64,000 bases of DNA from Methanospirillum lacunae (GTDB taxonomy: Archaea; Halobacteriota; Methanomicrobia; Methanomicrobiales; Methanospirillaceae). The stretch's first letter is position 1. Each line of letters opens with the position of its first letter. The stretch lies in contig NZ_QGMY01000002.1 of assembly GCF_003173355.1 (NCBI RefSeq), positions 434,001 to 498,000 of the forward strand, written 5' to 3'. Shown in pieces: positions 15,697 through 23,081 of this stretch. The notes under the pieces were generated by a model, which saw only the letters and a list, made by a program, of their open reading frames with translations, was not told the origin of the DNA and did no database searches. Both the position numbers and the translations under genes were made by a program.

Positions 15697-16691
15697 AAAA
15701 AGACCTCTCCGACTATCTTTGCAGCAAGGGCGTTCATTTGCAGGTATTCATTTCCAGCATGAGTGATGATGTAATCGGTATCAGCGATACTCGAGATAAT
15801 ATCTGGGTGATAATATTCACGCCGTACAATCAGCATCAGTTCCTGTAGCACCTCGCGGGCTGAAAGACCGTATTCGATCATCAGACCTTCGAGACGTCGC
15901 TGGGCAGTGGCGATATCTTTGGATTGCATTGCAATGAACGCTGCAGCAGCAATTTTTCTGGTTTCTCCCTCGTCAAAAGTCGCAGGTGTGATTTCTGTTC
16001 CTGTGCCAACCCGTACCTGAAGATACATGATAGCTTTACGCAGATCTCCCCCGGCAGCAGCAACAAGAATGCCGAGTTCCTCATCATTTACGGTATCAGT
16101 GGCGCCCATTGTCTGGAGGATCTCTTTAAGTCTGGCTAGAATCTGCTCCCTGGAAAGGGGTATAAAGAAGAGTGGAAGACATCGTGAACTAATTGGAGGA
16201 ATTACTGATGATGCCTGTGTTGTGCAGAAGACAAATCTGCATGTCCTGCTATACCGTTCCATAATTCTGCGAAGAGCATGTTGTACATCCTGTGAAAGGG
16301 TATGGGCATCTTCAAACCAAAGAACCTTAAATTCTGCGTTTATGGGTCTGATGGATGCGTATGAGTTTATTGCATGTTTCAGATTTGAGAGAAAGGATTC
16401 ATCAGGTTTATAGAGATGCATGAATCTCTCATCAGTTTCAAGATATGATCTCCCACGCTCCATCAGGTCTGCAGTCTGAAAGATAGTGACATTGTCCAGC
16501 CAGGAATCACCGTAGAGTTTCTTCAATGTTGCTTCTACAGCGATACTTTTTCCTGTACCGTGCGGTCCGGTTACAAGCAGGTGAGGAAGCATTTGGCTAT
16601 CTGCAAACTTTCGGAGGACTTCTATAACCCGCTCCTGACCGATGATCTGGTCAAGATCTATGGGCCTGAATTTTTCAATCCAGAAGGTCAT
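15693..16691 (-). CDS. replication factor C small-subunit paralogue with altered Walker B
   Basis: AAA+ clamp-loader subunit, 332 residues. N-terminal WIEKFRPIDLDQIIGQERV is the RFC box region. Walker A GPHGTGKS is intact at 42-49. The Arg-finger motif SSRC is present near 168-171, and an RFC C-terminal helical collar follows. Walker B reads VLWFEDAH (123-130): the usual hhhhDEAD acid pair appears as E-D, and the last Asp is His. The zinc-less, single-collar architecture fits a small subunit. Some euryarchaea (Methanosarcina, haloarchaea) are known to have two different RFC small subunits; I infer this is the second. It overlaps the phosphopantothenate synthetase gene by 17 bases. Confidence 0.88.
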   Translation of the reverse strand: MTFWIEKFRPIDLDQIIGQERVIEVLRKFADSQMLPHLLVTGPHGTGKSIAVEATLKKLYGDSWLDNVTIFQTADLMERGRSYLETDERFMHLYKPDESFLSNLKHAINSYASIRPINAEFKVLWFEDAHTLSQDVQHALRRIMERYSRTCRFVFCTTQASSVIPPISSRCLPLFFIPLSREQILARLKEILQTMGATDTVNDEELGILVAAAGGDLRKAIMYLQVRVGTGTEITPATFDEGETRKIAAAAFIAMQSKDIATAQRRLEGLMIEYGLSAREVLQELMLIVRREYYHPDIISSIADTDYIITHAGNEYLQMNALAAKIVGEVFL

Positions 16692-17406
16692 CCAGTCTAC
16701 TCCGTATTGTCATGATAGCATCCTGAAGGTATCTCTTCCCATCTGGATTCTTGGTCAGTTTTTCGGCTTCCTCCTGATTCATAGTTTTGAAGGCTGACGT
16801 TATGGCTGGAACAGCTCTGGTAACCTCGTCGATGATTGGAAGTGTTGCGGTTTTTGCAGTCCGGGATAGTGGATTAAGATCGATTGCTATTACCTTCTTT
16901 CCCATTGAAACTAGTGCTTCGGCCCTGTCTCCATCTTCAAGTGGGACAAGAATAAGATCAGCGGCAGCCATGCCGTTTACATGACAGAGGCCCCTGTCAT
17001 GATCGAGAGAAATAAACCTCTCAACCGGACCATTAAGCACTTGACATCCGGCATCTTCAAGGATTCGGGTGATAGCCGCAACTCTCTCTTCAGTACGATG
17101 AAAGAGATTTACCTCGACGATTGCTCCAGAAGCCTTCTGAAGATCAGCAATTGCCTGGGCACACAAAGCTGCTGTGTTACCATTGACCGATATAACCGGA
17201 TGGCGGGCCGTCTTTAGAAGTGCAGCAGCCACCCGCTCTGCTTCAGCAGCACTGGCACTGGTCTTCTCACCAAGGAGGTAATCAAAAGCTTCACCCCTTC
17301 CATGAGCAGTAAGTCCTTCAAGTGCTACAACTCCTGACCGGGCAGCTTCTGCCATTTGTTCACGGGTTACCAGAGAACGATATCGCGGGTGACTTTCCGG
17401 TATCAT
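16675..17406 (-). CDS. 4-phosphopantoate--beta-alanine ligase (archaeal phosphopantothenate synthetase)
   Basis: Archaeal enzyme joining phosphopantoate and beta-alanine to form 4'-phosphopantothenate, replacing bacterial PanC/PanK. The 243-residue sequence follows the family order: IPESHPRYRSLVTREQM at the start, GLTAHGRGEAFDYLLGE, HPVISVNGNTAALC, VEVNLFHRTEERV, and DLNPLSRTAKTATLPIIDEVTRA near the end. The last two are strongly characteristic. It is immediately coupled (4-base overlap) to pantoate kinase, which makes its substrate, and then to coaBC, giving three consecutive CoA steps in one operon. Confidence 0.94.
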   Translation of the reverse strand: MIPESHPRYRSLVTREQMAEAARSGVVALEGLTAHGRGEAFDYLLGEKTSASAAEAERVAAALLKTARHPVISVNGNTAALCAQAIADLQKASGAIVEVNLFHRTEERVAAITRILEDAGCQVLNGPVERFISLDHDRGLCHVNGMAAADLILVPLEDGDRAEALVSMGKKVIAIDLNPLSRTAKTATLPIIDEVTRAVPAITSAFKTMNQEEAEKLTKNPDGKRYLQDAIMTIRSRLDDLLD

Positions 17407-18263
17407 GGCAGTACCTCCATAATCCGGGGCCCGGTATGAGATATTTGCAGGGAATAAGTCTCCCCATACCGATTGAGGAGATCCTTTGCACGTTCTCCAA
17501 GTGCAAATATTCCGTTTCCGAGCATTGTCATACTTACCGGGATATTATTGGCATCACAGTCGATTAGGACTTTCTCTATATCGGGAGAGATGAGTCCGGA
17601 TGCTTCAGCAAAACTTCGTGAACAAGCGAAAAATCCTATGAGAGTGTCAGGGTCTGTTTTTGGAAACGCATCAGTGATCCTGTTCATCATTTCTGGTGAT
17701 GAAAGGACTGATTCTGTTTTCAAAGGGCTCAAGGTGATTGCATGAATTGTCTGATCATCCTTATATCTGAGTATCTCTGCCATGATCCCCGGTCCTTTCC
17801 TTACAACCCATCCGCCTCCCTGACAGGCTGCCACATCGCCAAGTCCGGTACGGAAAGCGACCTCAACCTGATGAGCCTGCATTGCACATTTTTCAGGAGA
17901 AAGACCAAGATCAAAAAGCTGGTTAACTGCATGAACTGTTGCAAGTAAGGCAGCAGCAGAAAGGCCATATCCCGAAGAAAGGGGGAGTGTACAAAACGTT
18001 TTGATTGATGCGGTAAGCCCAAGATTTTGCATAAGGTGCTTTATTACCGGTGAATTGTCAGATACTACCTGTGATGTATCCCGGCTAGTTTTCAATACCT
18101 GGATAGTTGTCTCTTCTGCCCTGGTTGCAACAACGGTAACTCCGGAATTTATGACAATACCGCCGCCACAACTTCCTGATGTTTTTGGATCTCCGGTGAT
18201 CACCGGTTTAAAATATCCTGATATATGGCCTGGACAAAAGACCGTAACTTGTGACGGACTCAT
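17403..18263 (-). CDS. pantoate kinase (GHMP family)
   Basis: Archaeal pantoate kinase phosphorylates pantoate before beta-alanine is added. GHMP markers: FCPGHISGYF at the N-terminus, the ATP-binding LPLSSGYGLSAAALLATVHAVNQ (PxxxGLGSSAA-like, slightly divergent), and CQGGGWVVRKGPG. The C-terminal GNGIFALGE segment aligns with the third GHMP motif. Length is 286 residues. It lies between coaBC (3 bases) and the phosphopantoate ligase (4-base overlap). The context makes the assignment firm relative to other GHMP kinases such as mevalonate or shikimate kinase. Confidence 0.92.
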   Translation of the reverse strand: MSPSQVTVFCPGHISGYFKPVITGDPKTSGSCGGGIVINSGVTVVATRAEETTIQVLKTSRDTSQVVSDNSPVIKHLMQNLGLTASIKTFCTLPLSSGYGLSAAALLATVHAVNQLFDLGLSPEKCAMQAHQVEVAFRTGLGDVAACQGGGWVVRKGPGIMAEILRYKDDQTIHAITLSPLKTESVLSSPEMMNRITDAFPKTDPDTLIGFFACSRSFAEASGLISPDIEKVLIDCDANNIPVSMTMLGNGIFALGERAKDLLNRYGETYSLQISHTGPRIMEVLP

Positions 18264-18266
18264 AAT

Positions 18267-19439
18267 TCATGTGGCGTCAGATATCGCCGGAGAAAGGGAT
18301 ATGAGGTGCTTTGAGATAATCTGATTAAAAATTTCGTGTGCCACGTCTTCTTTTGAACCTGAAACACTCATCGTACCTAAACGGTCTACCAGATCATATC
18401 TTCCTTCTTTCGACCCCAGGTTCTCTGGCTTGTTTGCAGCAACCAAAGTAATCCCCCTGCTTAAAAGTGACTGAGCATCATGAACACTCTCTTCACCGAG
18501 CTTAAAGGCAACTGTAAAACCTGCTTTTATGATTGCTTTGTCAAGGATCTTTGGGAGGGGATGCAGGGTAAGGACAGGATTCCGACCTGAAGGAATCTTT
18601 CCCTGGTACTTGACAGGTGCGTAATCAGAAACCGCTGCCGCACTGATAAAGATGTCAGTATGATGAGAGTCCAGCTCCTGCATAACTGCCTGTAACATAG
18701 AATCTGCAGAAGAAGTCTGAATATTTCTGAATCCTGGAAGGATATCACGGTGGATTATCGTGACATCTGCTCCGAGTCGATATGCAGCCTTAGCAAGTTC
18801 CTGTCCCATGAGCCCGGACGATCTGGTCGTGAGAACTCTTATATCATCGACAGGTTCCTCACATCTCCCGCTTGTGATAACGATGTGTCTTCCAGCTAAT
18901 GGTTTACCGCAAAGTTCCCGTTCGCATGAGAGTACTATTTCATCAACAGGTGCAATCTTAGCTTTTCCCTCCTCAATTTTTGGACCCACAACCTGAATGC
19001 CCCATGACTTGAGTGTTTCAAGGTTTTGCATCACTGCAGTATGGCGGAACATGGCGTGGTGCATGGCAGGAACGATGATGATCGGCATTTTACTTCCAAG
19101 TGCAGTTGTTGTACAGGTGGTAACCGGGGTGTCATCTATTCCACATGCAATTTTTGAGATAGAGTTTGCAGTACAGGGGGCGATGAGCAGGAGGTCGGCG
19201 ACATGTTCGTCCCCGCAATATTTGACATGTTCAACCATTCCGCTAATTCTGACAATGGTTTCATGGTTACAGGCATACGTTAGGGCATCAGGGTGAATGA
19301 TCTGTGTTGCTGCTCCACTCATTACTGCCTGCACTTCTGCTCCACGACGCCGGAGAGCATGGGCGAGTTTTATTGTTTCTACCGCGGCAATACTTCCGGT
19401 CACTGCGAGAAGGATGATCTTTCCCTTGAGTAGGTTCAT
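18267..19439 (-). CDS. coaBC: bifunctional phosphopantothenoylcysteine decarboxylase / phosphopantothenate--cysteine ligase
   Basis: Flavoprotein making 4'-phosphopantetheine from phosphopantothenate and cysteine. The N-terminal CoaC (HFCD) domain, about 1-180, shows ILLAVTGSIAAVETIKLAHALRRRGAEV, TANSISKIACGIDDTPVTT and the substrate motif IVPAMHHAMF (PAMN-type with His in place of Asn). The C-terminal CoaB domain, about 185-390, begins GRHIVITSGRCEEPVDDIRVLTTRSSGLMGQELAKAA and includes ISAAAVSDYAP and VAANKP. The length of 390 is normal. It overlaps taw2 by 4 bases upstream and precedes pantoate kinase. Confidence 0.94.
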   Translation of the reverse strand: MNLLKGKIILLAVTGSIAAVETIKLAHALRRRGAEVQAVMSGAATQIIHPDALTYACNHETIVRISGMVEHVKYCGDEHVADLLLIAPCTANSISKIACGIDDTPVTTCTTTALGSKMPIIIVPAMHHAMFRHTAVMQNLETLKSWGIQVVGPKIEEGKAKIAPVDEIVLSCERELCGKPLAGRHIVITSGRCEEPVDDIRVLTTRSSGLMGQELAKAAYRLGADVTIIHRDILPGFRNIQTSSADSMLQAVMQELDSHHTDIFISAAAVSDYAPVKYQGKIPSGRNPVLTLHPLPKILDKAIIKAGFTVAFKLGEESVHDAQSLLSRGITLVAANKPENLGSKEGRYDLVDRLGTMSVSGSKEDVAHEIFNQIISKHLISLSPAISDAT

Positions 19440-20305
19440 TCTATCACCACGTCTGCGACCAGATGCCAGGTTCGCGGTCCTGCCTTCTTGACTTTGTGTA
19501 CGGTAATATTGGCATCCAGCGAAGAATCATGAAGGATATTTTTGATCTCATCTGAACGATCGCCAAGCATGTGCACGTGGAGAATAGTTTCCTTATGGAC
19601 ATGCCTGAGTGCTTGATCCAGAAATGTGACTGCCTCAAAGTGGCCCATGTGGATCCGGTCATACACTCCTGAGAGAAGGTTTCGGCAATCCCCATTATCT
19701 GCTCTTATTTTCCCGGTAAGTCCATTCAGTGTCGTGTTCTGTTCTAAATATTTAAATGAAACAGGATTGATCTCCATTGCATGAACCCGGGCTCCTGCTC
19801 TTGCCATTCCGAGAGAAAAATAGCCGATTCCTGCAAACATGTCAGCCACGGTTTCTCCGGGGTGAATCATCTTTGATATTCGTGTCTTTTCTTCCCGGTT
19901 TCCCTGGGAAAACATGACCTGTTCAATATCTAAACGGTAGATGATTCCTGATTCACGATGGGTAACCTCTCCTCCGGATCCTTCAATCCGTAATATATGA
20001 GGTTCCCTGGTAACCCCTTCATGCCCGGAGATCCAAAAGATTCCTCTGGGTTTCTCCAGAGTTTTAACATCATTCACCTCATCAAGGGTCGGATAGGCTC
20101 CATGAAAGATCACCACGTCGCCAAGTTTCTGGTATCCTCTTCCTGATCGCCTGCGTGAAGGAAGCATATGGGTAGACGGAAATCCCTCCCTGACTGGGAC
20201 GTATGCTCCTTCTGCTGTGATAAAAGGTCGTCTGGTCTGGTCTACCCATGATTCTGTCATGAGAACAGCCATATCTGTAAGTGGAACCAGCCTGGTCTGC
20301 ATCAT
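19436..20305 (-). CDS. taw2: tRNA(Phe) wybutosine-pathway 3-amino-3-carboxypropyltransferase Taw2/TYW2
   Basis: Class I fold enzyme that transfers the aminocarboxypropyl group of SAM to the tricyclic base at position 37 of archaeal tRNA(Phe). It is distinguished from the Trm5 methyltransferase by EQVMFSQGNREEKTRISKM, followed by GETVADMFAGIGYFSLGMARAGARVHAMEINPVSFKYLEQN. This matches the TYW2/Taw2 branch, where Trm5 has a different motif before motif I. MGHFEAVTFLDQAL and the ending GPRTWHLVADV also fit. The 289 residues include an N-terminal domain. The gene overlaps nmd3 and coaBC by 4 bases each. Confidence 0.83.
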   Translation of the reverse strand: MMQTRLVPLTDMAVLMTESWVDQTRRPFITAEGAYVPVREGFPSTHMLPSRRRSGRGYQKLGDVVIFHGAYPTLDEVNDVKTLEKPRGIFWISGHEGVTREPHILRIEGSGGEVTHRESGIIYRLDIEQVMFSQGNREEKTRISKMIHPGETVADMFAGIGYFSLGMARAGARVHAMEINPVSFKYLEQNTTLNGLTGKIRADNGDCRNLLSGVYDRIHMGHFEAVTFLDQALRHVHKETILHVHMLGDRSDEIKNILHDSSLDANITVHKVKKAGPRTWHLVADVVIE

Positions 20306-21339
20306 ACTACTATTGTGCGTTCGCTGTCACGCAGAATTCGGACTGAATCACCGACTTCCGGGTGACGCCATGAGACTCTGCTGATCTCTTCAGTCTTTCC
20401 TGATTCGGGATCAAGAATGCCTATAATTCCTGAATCCTGATATATGACAGAAAAGACGGCAGCATCTCGAACATTAGCCACAAATCTTGAAGGAGTTGAT
20501 TCCGGGATTGTTCTGGGGATGCCGGTTTTGAGATCGAGGTACGTGAATGTTTTGTTTTCCTGATGTAGAATCTCGCCGTATGTATTGCGAACGGCAATTA
20601 CATCTCCACGCTGTAATTTCGGTAATCTGACAGCATAGGTAATCCGGTAGAGTTTCTGTCCGTTCTTCTCTCCGACAAGCGTCGGATGCAGAGAAAATCG
20701 ACCCCCGAGCCGTTTTGTAATCTCACGTGAGATCTGTTCTCCGATTGCCTGTGAACCGACAACGATATCCAGGCCTTCACGTCCTTCATCAAATCTGGTG
20801 ATAAATGAAAGGCGTTCACCATCATTTTGCATCTCGGTCTCGACCTGAACGGCAATTCGTTGTGACTCTTCCTGCTCCTCAGTGGTTGCTTTTCTTCCAT
20901 CTGCCCGAATCTGAACTACTCCTTCGTAGTAGTTCCCATGCTGACGGTTACACCGGTCGCATGATTCGTTCTGCCAGACGATCTCAAGTGAACAGTATCC
21001 CTCAAGATTTTCATCATACAGGGTCCCAGAAAGTTCAAGATCTGCATATGTCCGGTTGATGCTGAGATGATCTAACTTAACTGAAATGCTCGGTTTTTTT
21101 ACATCCTGATGAAATTTTATTGCAGATATTGCAGCGTCCTCTTCCAGATCCTCACGTTCACGTGATGAATCTCCCCATCCTGCACTCGTCTTTATCGAAC
21201 CGCAGCCTCCACACCTGGTAATGAAAACCCGGGGTTCACAAACATACCAGGGAATCTCTCCTGTTAAACATTTACCGCAGAGGCTTCCATCTTTTGATGG
21301 TCCTCCGCATTTGGGACATATTGCGTCGTGTAGATCCAT
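20302..21339 (-). CDS. NMD3 family protein (60S export/ribosome-associated protein homologue)
   Basis: Archaeal homologue of eukaryotic Nmd3, a zinc-binding protein that acts on the large ribosomal subunit. The N-terminus has three Cys pairs: CPKCGGPSKDGSLCGKC and later FITRCGGCGS. A further CDRCNRQHGNYYEGVVQIRA motif near 130-150 is highly typical of NMD3. I start at 21339 (MDLHDAICPKCGG); a longer in-frame start at 21399 would add 20 unconserved residues and overlap the DUF424 gene. The C-terminus is an OB/SH3-like part (GDVIAVRNTYGEILH ... GDSVRILRD). The operon with Taw2 and DUF424 is a translation-linked context. Confidence 0.85.
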   Translation of the reverse strand: MDLHDAICPKCGGPSKDGSLCGKCLTGEIPWYVCEPRVFITRCGGCGSIKTSAGWGDSSREREDLEEDAAISAIKFHQDVKKPSISVKLDHLSINRTYADLELSGTLYDENLEGYCSLEIVWQNESCDRCNRQHGNYYEGVVQIRADGRKATTEEQEESQRIAVQVETEMQNDGERLSFITRFDEGREGLDIVVGSQAIGEQISREITKRLGGRFSLHPTLVGEKNGQKLYRITYAVRLPKLQRGDVIAVRNTYGEILHQENKTFTYLDLKTGIPRTIPESTPSRFVANVRDAAVFSVIYQDSGIIGILDPESGKTEEISRVSWRHPEVGDSVRILRDSERTIVV

Positions 21340-21356
21340 AATTTCAGAAAGAATAA

Positions 21357-21644
21357 TCAGAGTATAATTGCATGGGGAACTCCGGCGATCATCCTGCATG
21401 AATCCTCGTCAATAAATCCATGACTGATTGCAAGACTGATGCACCGTTCTCCAAACATATTGATATTTTCACAATCACGTAATGCTGCAAGAATTTCCTC
21501 TTCAGTTGCCAGATGACTACCAAAGAATTCAGGACTTATTACCACATTCAGGTCTCCTTCACTCAGTGTTTTGCCCAGCAACTCATGGTCGCAGATCCCT
21601 ACAACCTCATGACAGCCGGCTGACCGGTGAATCCTGATATACAT
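21357..21644 (-). CDS. DUF424 family protein
   Basis: Small conserved archaeal protein of unknown function. It matches the DUF424 pattern: MYIRIHRSAGCHEVVGICDHELLGKTLSEGDL, then a FFGSHLATEEEILAAL stretch, NINMFGERCISLAISHGFI, and ends in VPHAIIL (GVPHaq-type ending). I start at 21644 (95 residues), consistent with the family N-terminus; an in-frame start at 21680 adds 12 residues. It is the first gene of the operon leading into nmd3 (17 bases). Family neighbours are often translation factors, which fits here. A TATA-like CATATATAC lies right before the chosen start, which leaves the promoter position unclear. Confidence 0.8.
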   Translation of the reverse strand: MYIRIHRSAGCHEVVGICDHELLGKTLSEGDLNVVISPEFFGSHLATEEEILAALRDCENINMFGERCISLAISHGFIDEDSCRMIAGVPHAIIL

Positions 21645-21772
21645 CTGGTATATATGAACTGGCTGAACACGTAAAATCATTCCCTCAGTAAATAAAAAAT
21701 GAGTCTTTATACTGATGACAACTTCAATTAAAAAATTGAAATTGGATTATCATGACTGATGTCGTCTACAAT

Positions 21773-22600
21773 TCATATCCTGATCTCAACCCCATATACC
21801 TGTTCAGGGGTCTCCTGATGAATCCTGAAGATATCTTCTTCAGTGATTTTTCCAGCCTGAAGAAGACTGGTTGTCTGTCTGGGAACTGATCTGGGTCCCA
21901 TCACAGCTCCCGGACGTTCATTCTCATCCATATAATCACTCTCCATTGTGAATCGTCTCTTAGCCAAACAGAGTTCGGGTATGCTTTCATGTTTGGCCAC
22001 AAGAGAAGGCATCAGAGGGGTTTCTGGTGATCCGAAATGTTTTATCACATGCAAAGGATCCATCCCTGCTGATTTTGCCATCTGCACAACATCATCGCAC
22101 GGACCGGTCTCGGCATGGATCTGGACGGCACATCCTAATTCTCCTCCGAGGGTGAGAGCATGGGAGAGGATTTCGTTGGATGCAACAAGTATCTCCGGTG
22201 AAGTCTCGTAATGTGGCCTCCCACTTTTGAGCCCGATGGCCTTTCCTTCTCGTACATATGTTGCAGCGCAGTCAAGACCTTCTTTCATAACCATGGTCGC
22301 CTCTCCGAGAGTGAGTCTTGGAGTCAGCACGGTGATCTCGGCGGGATGGACACCGAGAAGAGGAAAGACGACAATGCCCTGTTCTTCTATCTGTTTAGCA
22401 ATCTCCAGCGTCTCATCAAAGACTGCTGAATATTCTTTTCCAGAAGAAGGGTGAACATCAAGCGACCAGGAAGGTTTAGTTACCAGGCAGATATGAGTCC
22501 CTCCTGATCGTTTGAAGTCTTTTATTGCATCAATACCGCGACCATTTCTTGGATCTATATGGATATGATCATCAAGAACTGGAAACTTCGGAGTCTTCAT
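21773..22600 (-). CDS. TatD-like metal-dependent hydrolase (archaeal COG1099 group)
   Basis: TIM-barrel amidohydrolase-like protein, 275 residues. The N-terminal metal-binding motif is VLDDHIHIDPRNGRG (HxH). GVHPAEI, GLKSGRPHYE, VQIHAETGP (third His) and VIKHFGSPE follow, then MESDYMDE with the C-terminal Asp region. This is the pattern of the archaeal TatD-related subgroup, not of canonical TatD nuclease. Its activity is unproven. It overlaps mptD by 29 bases and shares its promoter. Confidence 0.82.
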   Translation of the reverse strand: MKTPKFPVLDDHIHIDPRNGRGIDAIKDFKRSGGTHICLVTKPSWSLDVHPSSGKEYSAVFDETLEIAKQIEEQGIVVFPLLGVHPAEITVLTPRLTLGEATMVMKEGLDCAATYVREGKAIGLKSGRPHYETSPEILVASNEILSHALTLGGELGCAVQIHAETGPCDDVVQMAKSAGMDPLHVIKHFGSPETPLMPSLVAKHESIPELCLAKRRFTMESDYMDENERPGAVMGPRSVPRQTTSLLQAGKITEEDIFRIHQETPEQVYGVEIRI

Positions 22601-22925
22601 CGATCCACTCGATTCTCATCATTGGATATTCGCCTTCCCGTGAGAGTGATACGTGACAGGTTGCCTGGTTTACTCTGACTGTCATCTCAACGTCCAGCAT
22701 CAATCCTGCCAGTTCACTGTATCCGAAAGAGTTCGGGACCATCGCTTCGCGATCTAGATCCACACTGATCTCAGTGACATATGGCTGTTGAATATGAGCG
22801 TTTTCAATAGCATGCTCCAGAGAGCCGGCTGATTCCCGTGAAACAGGCGTTCCCACCCACTGGTGATACAGAGCTCCCAGTTTGATCCCTGCCTCAAATG
22901 CTGCACGTTCTCTGTCAGAGATCAT
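22572..22925 (-). CDS. mptD: archaeal dihydroneopterin aldolase MptD
   Basis: Converts dihydroneopterin to 6-hydroxymethyl-dihydropterin in methanopterin synthesis (family formerly DUF372, typified by MJ1585). The recognisable core is RERAAFEAGIKLGALYHQWVGTPVS, in which the Glu, Lys and His are conserved, followed by LEHAIENAHIQQPYV and YSELAGLMLDVEMTV. The 117-residue length is typical. The gene is first in a two-gene unit with the TatD-like hydrolase, transcribed leftward. The promoter lies within 22926-23081, where TATA-like sequences occur on both strands. Confidence 0.88.
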   Translation of the reverse strand: MISDRERAAFEAGIKLGALYHQWVGTPVSRESAGSLEHAIENAHIQQPYVTEISVDLDREAMVPNSFGYSELAGLMLDVEMTVRVNQATCHVSLSREGEYPMMRIEWIDEDSEVSSS

Positions 22926-23081
22926 GGTCCCTCTTATTTAAAAGTAAAAACTTGTGATTATCGAAGTTCATAAGCACAACTCCAGATTTTATAGTAGTTT
23001 ATACGGTTGTATTCCCCGGTATATAAGAAACGATGAATGAATCATACCAGGGAATTAACTCTGGTGAGTTCTGTTCCACTC

